Positions 23,031 to 31,977 are shown, counted from the first letter of the stretch. The stretch: DNA of 64,000 nt from Acetobacterium sp. (GCF_030652775.1 NZ_JAUSPS010000074.1:16154-80153), one strand, 5' to 3'. Program-made: numbers and translations. The notes: a model not told the origin generated them from the letters alone.

Positions 23031-25182
23031 AGAGTTCATTATTATTTTCTGACATAATCCGAAAAAAAATATCGGCGATTTCTGGATCAAATTGGGTGTA
23101 TTTACCAGCATTTATTTCCTCAATAGCTGTTTCCGCAGTCAAGGGTTCTTTGTAAGGGCGACCATAGGTCATGGCGTCATAGGCGTCGGCAACGGCGATG
23201 ATTCGGGCTGCTAAGGGGATTTCTTCTCCCACTAAGCCTTTGGGATAACCTTTGCCGTCATACCGTTCGTGATGGACAAGAATGATATTAGCCAGCGGGG
23301 CGTAATCATTGAGGGAACTTAAGATGCTGTAACTGATTTCCGGGTGTCGTCGGATTTCCAGCCATTCAAAATCACTGAGTTCGTCCGCCTTATCCAGAAT
23401 CTCGTTACCAATGGCTATTTTTCCGATATCATGCAGGGCACCAGCAGTCTTTAGCTCATTGATTTCTTCCTTGGTCATTCCCATCGCAGCACCGATCAGG
23501 CCGCTGATCCTACTCACCCGTTCGGAGTGTTCCTGCTCGCGGGGAAGCTTTTCGTAGAGGGTCTTCATAATAAACTGGATCGCCTCGTTTCGGGTGCTGT
23601 TGCGTTCAGAAATTTTGTACTGATACATCTTATTCTCGGCAGCCTTGAACACCTCAGCAATTTCCTCATCGGCAGTGGTTTTTACACCCCAGCCACTGGA
23701 AATAGAGACCTGACCTGCTTCTAAATGTTCGTGGTTTAGAGCGGTATTAATCCGTTTTGCCAATTCCTTGGCCTCCTGGATCTCAGTTTGGGGGAGCAGA
23801 ATCACAAATTCATCACCGCCGATGCGGGCGATAATATCATCGCTCCGGCTGAGCTCCTGCATGGTCTGGGCAACCTTTTTTAACAATCGATCCCCGGCCA
23901 TGTGTCCGAAGGCATCATTGGTCAGTTTTAATCCGTTGACGTCAAAAATAAGCAGGGATAAGGGCAGGTTTCTTGGGGTGTTCAACCGTTTCAGTTCCTC
24001 ATCGAAATAGCGGCGGTTGTATAGACCAGTGAGGTGATCGTGGAAGCTCAGGTATTCAATTTGTTCCTGCTTTTCCTTCTTATCTGTAAAATCCCGGAAG
24101 ACAATCACAACCCCGGTAATATGACCATCAGGATCTCTGATCGGGGCAGCGCTGTCTTCAACAGGGATCGCTTGGCCGTTTTTGGAAAGCAGAATGGTGT
24201 GATTGTTCAGTTCAGTGATTGCGCCAGTCTCCAGTACCCGACTAGCCGGATTTTCGCAGCTTTCCCCAGTATATTCATCAACCAGACGGAGAACCTGATC
24301 CAGCGGTAAACCGTAAGCCTCCTGCTGGCACCATTCGGTCAGATTTTCGGCGACCTTGTTAATGAGGGTGATACAGCCCCGGGCATCGGTCGAAATGACA
24401 CCGTCACCAATCGATAACAAGGTGGTTCGTAAGCGCTCTTTTTCGATAAAAAGGGACTTCTCCATGCGTTTGCGTTGGCTGATATCGTGGATACTGATCA
24501 CAAATCTAGGTGATTCGTTATCCTTGAGATAAAAAATCTCGGCCAAAAACCATCGTTCATCGGCAGGTAGCGGAGACTTATACTCAAAATCCTGCTTTTC
24601 TCCGGTTGCATAAGCGGTTTTATAAACTAAAAGCATTTCGTCAGCTATATCTTTCGAAAAAACATCGGCAATATGACTTCCGATGATAATATCTTTTGGA
24701 ATAAAAAGGGTAGCTTCATCATGCACGATAACATTGGTGAAATGATAATCGGAACTGACTTCAAAGACAATATCATGGAGAGTCGTAAGTAGCAGATTTT
24801 TCTCAGACAGATCCTGTTTTTCCCTGGTTATATCATGAAATAGGGTAATAAAATAATTGGTTTCAGGAGAATAGACTTGTACCCGATACCAGCGGTTTAG
24901 AAATTGCGAATATTGTTCAAGTTCACCAGTTGTATTATTAAGGGCAATTTCACCATAGAAATTGATCCAGTCAAATCCAGAACCCCCAATTCCAGGAAAA
25001 ATTTCTGTAAATTTTTTTCCGATGATTTCCGCGCCGATCAGACCGGTTGCTGTTTCAAAGGCTTGATTGACCTCGAGATATTCATAATCCACAGGAACAC
25101 CATGGGAATCACAAATAATTCGATGATAAGCATAGCCTACATGGAGATTTTTGATGATTTCATGATAAAAAATATTTGTCAT
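23029..25182 (-). CDS. PAS-GGDEF-HD-GYP bifunctional c-di-GMP signalling protein
   Basis: A 717-aa cytoplasmic protein. I choose the ATG behind AAGGAGGGCGGG; a farther upstream start would add 19 residues without a site. Three PAS-like domains occupy about 1-380, a GGDEF domain follows (DHLTGLYNRR, then RIGGDEFVILLP) and an HD-GYP domain ends it (ALHDIGKIAIG, HHERYDGKGYPKG). Both catalytic motifs are intact, so it may make and degrade c-di-GMP under PAS control. It is transcribed alone. It could act on motility together with the HD-GYP protein at 4117-4950, but no direct link is visible. Confidence 0.92.
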   Translation of the reverse strand: MTNIFYHEIIKNLHVGYAYHRIICDSHGVPVDYEYLEVNQAFETATGLIGAEIIGKKFTEIFPGIGGSGFDWINFYGEIALNNTTGELEQYSQFLNRWYRVQVYSPETNYFITLFHDITREKQDLSEKNLLLTTLHDIVFEVSSDYHFTNVIVHDEATLFIPKDIIIGSHIADVFSKDIADEMLLVYKTAYATGEKQDFEYKSPLPADERWFLAEIFYLKDNESPRFVISIHDISQRKRMEKSLFIEKERLRTTLLSIGDGVISTDARGCITLINKVAENLTEWCQQEAYGLPLDQVLRLVDEYTGESCENPASRVLETGAITELNNHTILLSKNGQAIPVEDSAAPIRDPDGHITGVVIVFRDFTDKKEKQEQIEYLSFHDHLTGLYNRRYFDEELKRLNTPRNLPLSLLIFDVNGLKLTNDAFGHMAGDRLLKKVAQTMQELSRSDDIIARIGGDEFVILLPQTEIQEAKELAKRINTALNHEHLEAGQVSISSGWGVKTTADEEIAEVFKAAENKMYQYKISERNSTRNEAIQFIMKTLYEKLPREQEHSERVSRISGLIGAAMGMTKEEINELKTAGALHDIGKIAIGNEILDKADELSDFEWLEIRRHPEISYSILSSLNDYAPLANIILVHHERYDGKGYPKGLVGEEIPLAARIIAVADAYDAMTYGRPYKEPLTAETAIEEINAGKYTQFDPEIADIFFRIMSENNNEL

Positions 25183-25406
25183 TATTCCCGCCCTCCTTTG
25201 CACAAAAATCATGGTTTTCCTTTTATTTTTAAAATGCATATGTTTGATCTGGTGTTTTAATGAATAAAATCTTTGCTGTTATATTACTACTATTATGCAT
25301 AATTTTAATAAGGAATACAATGATTTATTTGCGAAACATGAATGTATGAGAAACGAAAAATAATACCCTTTATACTTTCAGATCGGCTGGTTTTAGTTAG
25401 CGGATT

Positions 25407-25673
25407 TTAAGTGTTTTTCCACCGTTTTAAAGTGGGGAAAAAGGTCTCCATCTCTTTCCTTGCTTCATATTCGTCAATTCCCGGTTTTTCTTTTAAGAGA
25501 TAGGGAATACTGACTTCGATCATGCGTTCTTTGGTGATTTTAGTTGTGAATTCACCATTCTTATAACAATCGTCACAATAGTCTCTGCTTTTGGCACCGT
25601 TTTTTTCAGTTCCATAGAGTTCATCAGTTTGACCCATGGGTTTTCCGCAGCTCTGACACAGTTTTTCATTCAT
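25407..25673 (-). CDS. small zinc-ribbon protein
   Basis: An 88-aa protein with two CxxC pairs (CQSCGKPM near residue 5 and YCDDCYKNG near residue 32), the pattern of the 'putative zinc ribbon domain' family in Firmicutes. The C-terminal half is a helical segment with a charged, KRW ending. I use the ATG behind AGGAGATG rather than one six codons upstream. The family is uncharacterised; DNA or protein binding is usually assumed. It is transcribed alone and convergent to nothing nearby. Confidence 0.75.
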   Translation of the reverse strand: MNEKLCQSCGKPMGQTDELYGTEKNGAKSRDYCDDCYKNGEFTTKITKERMIEVSIPYLLKEKPGIDEYEARKEMETFFPTLKRWKNT

Positions 25674-25977
25674 CGTGCATCTCCTATTCATTGTTTCAAA
25701 ATAAAGGGTTCAAAATTGAGGTTAAAAATTTGGTATGCGTTTTTTCGGTGAATTCATTATATCAGAATGTTAGTGCTGATGAAAGTGCAACGGAAAATCG
25801 ATGTTTCTTAGGATAAAATTATAAAATAAAAGTATATTATAGTATAAAGAGTTGTACTTAAATATAAAATTAAGTGTTGAAAAAATAAAAAACGGTGTAA
25901 TAACAAAGTAAATAGCATAAAAACAACGATTACAATAAGCGAAAAATAGTATAATATTGAAAATATACTAAAAACGG

Positions 25978-26148
25978 TTGACAGACTTAATGAATACGAG
26001 TACAATTAAATTGAAAATAGAAGATAAATTACAATATTGCTTACGTTTTCGTCACAAATCCTCAGAGTTCTGTTGAATGAGTTGCTGCTCAGATTTAAAT
26101 AAGGTAATCGAGATGCTGATTGTCAGGCTCGCAGCACTTCGCAATTAC
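25978..26148 (+). promoter_or_regulatory. promoter and structured leader of the methyltransferase pair
   Basis: The gap from 25674 to 26180 holds no gene. TTGACA (25978) and TACAAT (26001) are 17 nt apart, giving a leader of roughly 170 nt. Within it, 26104-26148 can fold into a long hairpin: GTAAT...ATTAC outside and CGAGATGCTG...CAGCACTTCG inside. I looked for a cobalamin riboswitch B12 box and found none. AAGGAG precedes the start codon. Confidence 0.55.
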
Positions 26149-26180
26149 TTAAGATTATATATTTAAGGAGATTGATAAAG

Positions 26181-26984
26181 ATGATTATTATCGGAGAAAA
26201 AATTAATGGTGCGATTCCTTCCACAGCGAAAGCAATCGCCGCCAAAGATGGCGATTTTATCAAAAATCTGGCCAAGATTCAAACCGAAGCCGGCGTTGAT
26301 TACATTGATGTCTGTGCTTCAGTCGATGACGACATTGAACTGGAAACCATGAAATGGTTGATTGATCTGGTTCAGGAAGTCACCGAAACCCCCATTGCGG
26401 TGGACAGCCCCAATGTTTATACCTGTATCGAATCGATGAAATACTGTAACAAACCTGGTTTGTTTAACTCCGTGTCGCTAGAAGGCGATAAGATTGACGC
26501 CGCCTTTAAAGCCATTGCCGATACCAAATGGGAATGCGTAGCGCTGTTAAACAGTGATAAAGGAATTCCTAAAACAGCTAAAGACCGTCTGGATGTGTTT
26601 GCCGATTTAATGACCAAGGTCAAAGAATATGGCATTGATCCATCAAGAATGCACATTGATCCATTGGTTGAAATGCTCTGTACTTCCGAAGATGGGATTG
26701 CCATGGTCATCGAAGTGATCCGCAGCATTAAAGAACAATATCCGACTATCCATGTCACCGGTGCCGTCAGCAATATTTCCTTCAACCTGCCAGCCCGAAA
26801 AATGGTCAACATGGGATTTACCGTTCTGGCCATGAATGCCGGTCTGGACAGTGCTATCTTAGACCCAACCAACGGCGATTTAATGGGTATCATCTTTGCC
26901 ACTGAAGCTTTGTTAGGTGAAGACGACTACTGTATGGAATATATTGTCGCTTATCGTGAAGGAATTTTTGGTCAAATGAAATAA
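26181..26984 (+). CDS. methyl-tetrahydrofolate:corrinoid methyltransferase (MTII / MtrH-AcsE-like)
   Basis: A 267-aa TIM-barrel enzyme of the dihydropteroate-synthase fold. It moves a methyl group between a corrinoid protein and tetrahydrofolate, feeding the Wood-Ljungdahl pathway. Pterin-binding features are visible: IGEKINGAIPS at the N-terminus, VDSPN near residue 76 and HIDPLVEML near 158. The length equals that of O-demethylase MTII proteins of Acetobacterium. I start at the ATG 10 nt after AAGGAG instead of a TTG three codons earlier. It is paired with a UroD-fold methyltransferase I, but no corrinoid protein or activase is adjacent. Confidence 0.88.
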   Translation: MIIIGEKINGAIPSTAKAIAAKDGDFIKNLAKIQTEAGVDYIDVCASVDDDIELETMKWLIDLVQEVTETPIAVDSPNVYTCIESMKYCNKPGLFNSVSLEGDKIDAAFKAIADTKWECVALLNSDKGIPKTAKDRLDVFADLMTKVKEYGIDPSRMHIDPLVEMLCTSEDGIAMVIEVIRSIKEQYPTIHVTGAVSNISFNLPARKMVNMGFTVLAMNAGLDSAILDPTNGDLMGIIFATEALLGEDDYCMEYIVAYREGIFGQMK

Positions 26985-27028
26985 ACAAAGGTATATGGAA
27001 AATAGTAAGATTAGGAGGAGAAATTAAA

Positions 27029-28009
27029 ATGCTGACAAAAAGACAAAATCTTGTGGAGGTCATGAAGGGTGGAAACCCAGATCGCTTTGTAAAACAATAT
27101 GAAGCCTTTGCGATGATGATGAAAACTCCGATCACACGAATCAAGCCACCAGTAGGTGGAGAAATTGTAAATGAATGGGGTGTCACCATCCGCTGGCCTG
27201 AAGGACAATTAGGTGCTTTCCCCGTACATGACGAAGAACACATTGTGATTAAAGATATTACGAAATGGCAGGACTATGTAAAAGCGCCTTCTGTTGAACA
27301 ACCAGCCGAAAAATGGGCGGTTGCCATCGCTGAAGCTGAGGCAGTTGACCGAAAGGATCAATATGTGACCGTTTTTGTGGCACCAGGTATCTTTGAACAG
27401 GTTCATTATCTGCTGAGTATGGAAGAAGCACTGATGGCATTCTACGAAGAGCCAGAAGCGATGCATGAGCTCATTGATTATATTGTCGATTTTGAACTCA
27501 AATTGGCAAAAGAGTTTATTGATCATTTACACCCGGATGCACTTTTCCATCATGATGACTGGGGTAGCCAGATTAATTCATTCATTTCTCCGGCCATGTT
27601 TAAAGAATTCTTTGAACCGGCTTACAAGAAAATTTACGGATATTATAAAGATAACGGCGTAGAACTGGTCATTCATCATAGTGACAGCTATGCAGCTAAC
27701 CTGGTTCCATCGATGATTGAAATGGGGATTGACATCTGGCAGGGGGTTATGACCACCAATCATGTACCTGAGCTCATCAAACAATACGGCGGAAAAATTA
27801 CATTCATGGGTGATATTGACAGCGGCGTTATTGATTTCCCGGGCTGGACTCAGGAAAACATTGCTGAAAAAGTAGAAACGGCGTGCCGACGATGCGGAAA
27901 ACTATATTTCATACCTGGTGCCAGCCAGGGGTTGAATGTCAGTTCATTCCCCGGTGTTTATGAAGCAACGGATGAAGAGATTGATAAAATGACAAAAGAA
28001 ATGTTTTAA
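27029..28009 (+). CDS. UroD-fold methyltransferase, O-demethylase MTI-like
   Basis: A 326-aa protein of the uroporphyrinogen decarboxylase/MtaA superfamily, closest in appearance to OdmB/VanB-type methyltransferase I enzymes that demethylate methoxylated aromatics onto a corrinoid protein. It has HHDDWGSQ near residue 180 and HHSDSY near 220. Unlike the three UroD-fold proteins at 53107-61724, it lacks the HxC...C zinc triad, having S at the HxC position and GASQG at the last one. It begins 45 nt after the MTII gene with an AGGAGG site. A corrinoid protein encoded elsewhere, such as the one at 52390-53055, must complete the reaction. Confidence 0.85.
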   Translation: MLTKRQNLVEVMKGGNPDRFVKQYEAFAMMMKTPITRIKPPVGGEIVNEWGVTIRWPEGQLGAFPVHDEEHIVIKDITKWQDYVKAPSVEQPAEKWAVAIAEAEAVDRKDQYVTVFVAPGIFEQVHYLLSMEEALMAFYEEPEAMHELIDYIVDFELKLAKEFIDHLHPDALFHHDDWGSQINSFISPAMFKEFFEPAYKKIYGYYKDNGVELVIHHSDSYAANLVPSMIEMGIDIWQGVMTTNHVPELIKQYGGKITFMGDIDSGVIDFPGWTQENIAEKVETACRRCGKLYFIPGASQGLNVSSFPGVYEATDEEIDKMTKEMF

Positions 28010-28012
28010 TTT

Positions 28013-28061
28013 AAAAAGGAGGTTTCACCCGGTTTTTAATCTGGGTTGAAACCTCCTTTTT
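28013..28061. terminator. bidirectional terminator after the methyltransferase pair
   Basis: A 15-bp perfect stem (AAAAAGGAGGTTTCA and complement) with an additional inner CCC/GGG; serves both the methyltransferase operon and the convergent tetR gene. Confidence 0.85.
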
Positions 28062-28079
28062 CGATGGAAACAATAATTC

Positions 28080-28724
28080 CTAAAGAAACTTAATTTGATT
28101 GCAGTCAATGGTTTTGGCGATTTGAATACCTTTAAAAAGAAGGGTAGTGACAGAATGCTGGTCAATGCCAAGTAATCGGGGAAGAATACCGTTGAGCAAA
28201 AAGACCAATTCATCAATAGAATCATTAAGGGGCTTTTCAAAATAGTTTAGAAAATACTCGCGTCGTCCCCCAAAATCGATGAAAAGGAAGTTATCGAATT
28301 CTCTTTCGCTAACGACCAGATTGTATTCTTGAATATAACCAAGGTAGGTGTTGCGGATGAAATCACCGGCAATTCGATAGTTAGATGCTTTTTTGAGAAT
28401 TTCATAGTAAAAGCGGCGATTACTTTCATTGTTGAGAATCAAATCAAAGTAAATATAACTCAATGCCGCATGGCGAAGGATGGGATTTTCAAATCCATCG
28501 ATTGATAGTGCATTCAGACAGTTGCCAATTTGCTGATAATAATCCGAATATATTTCGTGGACAATATTATCTTTTGTTTTGAAATAATAGGTAAAAAGAC
28601 CGATGGGTGTATCTGCTCGCATGACTATATCTTTTATCTTGGTATTTTCATAACCATGTTCATAAAAGCACTTTTTCGAAATTTCATAAAGATGGTTTCT
28701 TGTCTGGATACCTTTTTCGTACAT
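28080..28724 (-). CDS. TetR-family transcriptional regulator
   Basis: A 214-aa regulator with a TetR helix-turn-helix at the N-terminus (TRNHLYEISKKCFYEHGYENTKIKDIV, recognition helix PIGLFTYYFKTKDNI) and an all-helical ligand domain without an obvious binding motif. It sits between the methyltransferase pair, to which it is convergent, and the flavodoxin-like genes, from which it diverges across a 260-nt region. The divergent orientation makes the flavodoxin-like operon the likely target, with the inverted repeat at 28940-28964 a possible operator. Confidence 0.85.
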   Translation of the reverse strand: MYEKGIQTRNHLYEISKKCFYEHGYENTKIKDIVMRADTPIGLFTYYFKTKDNIVHEIYSDYYQQIGNCLNALSIDGFENPILRHAALSYIYFDLILNNESNRRFYYEILKKASNYRIAGDFIRNTYLGYIQEYNLVVSEREFDNFLFIDFGGRREYFLNYFEKPLNDSIDELVFLLNGILPRLLGIDQHSVTTLLFKGIQIAKTIDCNQIKFL

Positions 28725-28890
28725 TATACGCTCCTTGAGTTTTATCGATTAGATCTGCTTATATCCTATCACATTTCAGTCAAGATTTAAATCTTAAAAA
28801 TTATAAAAAAGATTAATTTTATGAATTTAATCTATGTATAAAGATTTCAAACAAATTCGTTGATTTATTGAAGGATGACATCAATTTCGG

Positions 28891-28964
28891 TTGACAATAT
28901 GAAAAATATGTAATATATTACCTTTTGAAGAAGTGTTCGTTTTTGGCACCCTGTGTGCCAAAAA
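28891..28964 (+). promoter_or_regulatory. promoter and 10-bp inverted repeat before the flavodoxin-like genes
   Basis: TTGACA (28891) and TATATT (28914) are 17 nt apart. Downstream, TTTTTGGCAC and GTGCCAAAAA form an inverted repeat with a 5-nt centre (28940-28964), ending just before the GGAGGAAAG site. It is placed as a repressor site in the early transcribed region and may bind the divergent TetR protein. Confidence 0.6.
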
Positions 28965-28983
28965 TGGAGGAAAGAGGGCGATA

Positions 28984-29517
28984 ATGATTACCATATTATC
29001 AGATCACACCAGACAAGAAGTCGGCGAAAGACTTGATGCAAAATTACGGGAGCGGAAAATAGATACTGATCTTATTTCCTTGGCAGACTTGAACGTAGAT
29101 CCTTGTTATAGTTGCGGCGGTTGTACCGATAAAACCTATGGACAGTGTATCCATCGGGATGATGCTGATATTATTTTGCCAAAACTGATGAGAACCGATG
29201 TGCTGGTCATGGTTACCCCGGTTAAATGGGGAAGCTATTCATTTAAAACGAAACGTGTTTTTGATAAATGTGCCATTATCGGAGATCGGCATTATTATTG
29301 TAAAAAAGGGGAATTGGTCAAAGGGAAAATTGGTCGGGTCCACACCTTTGTGGCGATCGGGGTGAAGGATCAATGGAAGAATGATGAAAAGGATGCTTTT
29401 AAAAATCTGGTTGCGGAAAATATCAAGATTATGAACATCAAGGGCAGCGTGCATCTGGTTGATGACAGCAACATCAGCGCTTGCCTTGAATCGGTAACGG
29501 AGGATTTAAGTCAATGA
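28984..29517 (+). CDS. flavodoxin-like NAD(P)H-dependent FMN reductase family protein
   Basis: A 177-aa flavodoxin-fold protein. The cysteine motif CYSCGGCTDKTYGQC near residue 40 is typical of the iron-sulfur flavoprotein (Isf)-like/NADPH-dependent FMN reductase family, and VTPVKWGSYSF matches the FMN-binding TPVYWG loop. I choose the ATG behind GGAGGAAAG; an upstream GTG would read through the inverted repeat. It overlaps the next gene by 4 nt (ATGA). Isf-type proteins carry electrons or reduce quinones or oxygen in anaerobes; the substrate here is unknown. Confidence 0.82.
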   Translation: MITILSDHTRQEVGERLDAKLRERKIDTDLISLADLNVDPCYSCGGCTDKTYGQCIHRDDADIILPKLMRTDVLVMVTPVKWGSYSFKTKRVFDKCAIIGDRHYYCKKGELVKGKIGRVHTFVAIGVKDQWKNDEKDAFKNLVAENIKIMNIKGSVHLVDDSNISACLESVTEDLSQ

Positions 29518-30176
29518 AAAAAGCAGTTATTTTAAATTTAAGCCCCCGAAAAACTGGGACAAGCATGATGCTGGCCAATCGTTGCAGGGAATTTTTATCC
29601 ACCCGGGATTATCTGGTGGAAATCCTGCATTTATATCCAAATTTGAAAGACCTAAGCCCGTTATTGACAGCGATCAATGAAGCTGAATCAATCATTATGG
29701 TTGGTCCCAGCTACATTGATACCTATCCGGCAGATACGTTTTATTTATTGGAAGAGCTTGAAAAAAACCGGGACATTCTCCATGGACAAGATCTTTATGG
29801 CATCATACAGGGCGGTATGCCCTATGTTCATACCCATGAATCAGGTCTGAAAATGCTGGAATTATTTGCTGGAGAGAATGAGCTCAGCTACAAAGGGGGA
29901 TTTGTGATCGGCATGGGGGCAATGCTAAATGGCCAACCTTTGGATAAGCTCTTGAATGGAAAAAAAGCTGCGAGCGGGTTTGAACAATTTTTGAAAAATG
30001 TGGCAAAGCAAGAAAGTTCACCTCCTTCCCTATATTATCAGGCCCAGTTAAAAATTCCTGGACTGGCTTATTGGTTTATGGCAACACTCATGAACCGCAA
30101 AATTGACAAAGACCGAAGGGAAAAGGGGATTGGGGATCAGGCAAAAAGCCCCTATGATAATTTGGAGATTAATTAA
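29514..30176 (+). CDS. flavodoxin-like partner protein
   Basis: A 220-aa protein with the N-terminal flavodoxin/FMN-reductase start LNLSPRKTGTSMMLANRC and MVGPSYIDTYPADTFYLLEEL resembling the FMN-contact loop. It lacks the cysteines of the preceding protein and has a C-terminal extension of about 60 residues. Its start overlaps the stop of that gene (ATGA), so both are made in equal amounts and may form a heteromeric flavoprotein. No reaction can be assigned. Confidence 0.7.
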   Translation: MKKAVILNLSPRKTGTSMMLANRCREFLSTRDYLVEILHLYPNLKDLSPLLTAINEAESIIMVGPSYIDTYPADTFYLLEELEKNRDILHGQDLYGIIQGGMPYVHTHESGLKMLELFAGENELSYKGGFVIGMGAMLNGQPLDKLLNGKKAASGFEQFLKNVAKQESSPPSLYYQAQLKIPGLAYWFMATLMNRKIDKDRREKGIGDQAKSPYDNLEIN

Positions 30177-30311
30177 CAAATTAAAAAGCAGGTGGATTGG
30201 CTGGAAATGATAAAAAAATAGTATTGTGCATTTTTATCAGAAATAAGGGTAAAAAGTTAAAAGACAAAGTAAAAGTCATCAGCTTGAGGAATTTATTTAG
30301 GAGGTGGATTC

Positions 30312-31355
30312 ATGGATCAGGAAAAACCGAATCAAAACCCAGGATTTGCAAAAGATGCATCAGCGGATTTGAGGCGAGAAAAGCCCGTGCTTTTCAAACA
30401 CAAAAAAGGTTGGCTTTACGGTATGGCTGTTATTTTATGCTGTCTGGTTATGATTGTGGCAGGGGGCTGTTTTAGCAGAGCGACTCAGGAAAGCAGTAAA
30501 ACGGCTGCTGATGAATCCATGGTTACTGATCAGGCAACTGGTGAGACAGCAAATGCTGTGCCGTTACCCGAGGCTACGGCAAATGCAGGTGTTCCCTTTG
30601 ATGCATCCAAAATTATTTATTCAGGAAATATTAGCCTGAATACCGAAGATTATCAGAATACCTTTGAAAAAATCAGCAGTTATGCTGTGGAACTAGGTGG
30701 ATTTGTTCAGGATTCGGGATCAAATTATGCATCGGAACAGGCGGGTGTTCAGGCCAATTCCGGTTATCTTACCATTCGGGTGCCATCAGCGAAATTTTCA
30801 GAAGCAATGACGCAGATCCAGACATGGGGCAGTCCTATCAGTGCCAATGTCAGCAGTACCAATATTTCGCAACAGTATGAGGATGTTCAGGCGCAGCTTA
30901 ACAATCTGAAAATTGAAGAGGGACGGTTGTTGGAATACTTAAAACAGGCGACCAATATTACCGACATGCTGGCCATCGAAAGTGAGTTGAACCGGGTTCG
31001 AACAGAAATTGACAGCCTGACGACCACCACTAAAAACTGGGATACTGAAATGGCCTACTCAACGATTTACGTGTCCGTGTATGAAAAGAGATTATCATCA
31101 ACTGCGGTCGATTCACCATTTTCAGAAATATTTGCGAAAATTGGCGAAGGTTTTGTAACCTCAATAAATCTTTTACTCTATATCATTGCATTTCTGGTTG
31201 TTTTGGTTTTCAGGCTGATACCATTTGCCGCGATAGCTGGCTTGGGGTTCTTTATATTTATAAAGATCAGAAAGAAAAATAAAGATAGAAAGATCAAAAG
31301 CAGGAAAACAGAAACTGATCAAATGAAAGACGAAAATACAGAAAATAAAATCTAA
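30312..31355 (+). CDS. DUF4349 membrane protein
   Basis: A 347-aa envelope protein. An N-terminal hydrophobic segment (about residues 38-56) ends in VAGGC, a possible lipobox, after an unusually long charged N-terminus. The extracytoplasmic part carries the DUF4349 fold with a coiled coil around residues 190-240 (YEDVQAQLNNLKIEEGRLLEYL), and the C-terminus has two hydrophobic helices followed by a very basic tail. The family is uncharacterised; some members sit near signalling or stress genes. An AGGAGG site precedes the ATG. It is followed 12 nt later by a zinc-ribbon membrane protein. Confidence 0.78.
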   Translation: MDQEKPNQNPGFAKDASADLRREKPVLFKHKKGWLYGMAVILCCLVMIVAGGCFSRATQESSKTAADESMVTDQATGETANAVPLPEATANAGVPFDASKIIYSGNISLNTEDYQNTFEKISSYAVELGGFVQDSGSNYASEQAGVQANSGYLTIRVPSAKFSEAMTQIQTWGSPISANVSSTNISQQYEDVQAQLNNLKIEEGRLLEYLKQATNITDMLAIESELNRVRTEIDSLTTTTKNWDTEMAYSTIYVSVYEKRLSSTAVDSPFSEIFAKIGEGFVTSINLLLYIIAFLVVLVFRLIPFAAIAGLGFFIFIKIRKKNKDRKIKSRKTETDQMKDENTENKI

Positions 31356-31367
31356 GGAGGAAAGACA

Positions 31368-31775
31368 ATGTTTTGTGAAAACTGTGGCAAACAAATTCCC
31401 GATGATTCAGTATTTTGTACACATTGCGGGGCTAAACAGTTGAAAACAGTGGCACCGCCGCAAACCGTGAACCGTGTTCAACAGCCCCAACCAGTTAGGC
31501 CGAGTTCGCCTCAACCACCAGCTCAAGTAACTGGGGGAGTAGATCTGATTACGATGGGTCAGTATCTGATTATGTTTTTAATCATGTGTATCCCTATTGC
31601 CGGTATTGTAATGCTCTTTATCTGGGGTTTCGGTAGCGAAACGGGTCCCAATAAAAAGAATTTTGCTCGGGCTTACCTGGTGATGATGGCAATTGCCATC
31701 GGCGTGGGGATTCTGATCAGCATTGTAATGGGCGCAATTATAGCTTCCGTTATGAGTTCCATGTATTATTATTAA
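31368..31775 (+). CDS. zinc-ribbon membrane protein
   Basis: A 135-aa protein with an N-terminal zinc ribbon (CENCGKQ...CTHCGAK), a Pro/Gln-rich linker of about 35 residues and two transmembrane helices (about 65-87 and 105-130). This layout is common in Firmicutes and has no known activity; a scaffold or sensory function is usually assumed. The AAGGAGG site and the 12-nt gap show co-transcription with the DUF4349 gene. Two hairpins downstream end the unit. Confidence 0.8.
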   Translation: MFCENCGKQIPDDSVFCTHCGAKQLKTVAPPQTVNRVQQPQPVRPSSPQPPAQVTGGVDLITMGQYLIMFLIMCIPIAGIVMLFIWGFGSETGPNKKNFARAYLVMMAIAIGVGILISIVMGAIIASVMSSMYYY

Positions 31776-31821
31776 TCAATAATTAAAAAAAGATGCCCAC
31801 GGATGCATTTTGTGCGGTGTT

Positions 31822-31891
31822 GATAACGGTTATCTGATCTGATACAACAAAGTAACTGCTCAAATAAAAAGCATATGTTCGATATACGAAC
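31822..31891. promoter_or_regulatory. candidate upstream activator sites for the sigma-54 promoter
   Basis: Two short palindromes lie about 90-155 bp upstream of the sigma-54 promoter: GATAACGGTTATC (31822-31834) and GTTCG-ATATA-CGAAC (31877-31891). This is the usual distance for enhancer-binding proteins. The AcoR-like activator at 45416-47338 is the obvious candidate. The two sites differ in sequence, so at most one may be its true site. Confidence 0.45.
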
Positions 31892-31916
31892 GGTCAAAAA
31901 ACAATTAATGTTCAAA

Positions 31917-31974
31917 TAAAAAGCAATCATTAACAATGCTTTTTATGGAAAGCCCTGAAAATGGGCTTTTTTTT
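31917..31974 (+). terminator. two tandem hairpins ending the upstream unit
   Basis: TAAAAAGCA pairs with TGCTTTTTA (31917-31945), then AAAGCCC pairs with GGGCTTT followed by T8 (31949-31974). The second is a typical terminator and ends 4 nt before the sigma-54 -24 element. Confidence 0.75.
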
Positions 31975-31977
31975 ATT

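Noticed and set aside
25808..26005. 65-codon minus-strand frame of Leu, Ser, Tyr and Phe
   Set aside because: Low-complexity product of AT-rich intergenic DNA that contains the methyltransferase promoter.
26007..26180. Cobalamin riboswitch before the methyltransferase pair
   Set aside because: No B12 box or riboswitch-like core was found, only a simple hairpin.
26417..26902. 161-codon open frame antisense to the MTII gene
   Set aside because: Shadow of a conserved methyltransferase gene; no ribosome binding site and no protein-like motif.
28942..28959. Possible sigma-54 promoter TGGCAC-CCTGT-GTGCC
   Set aside because: The -12 element lacks TTGC, a normal sigma-70 promoter lies just upstream, and the sequence is better explained as an inverted repeat.
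30197..30475. 92-codon frame overlapping the start of the DUF4349 gene
   Set aside because: It overlaps a gene with lipobox, membrane segments and AGGAGG site in another frame; the product is a Lys/Arg-rich frame artefact.
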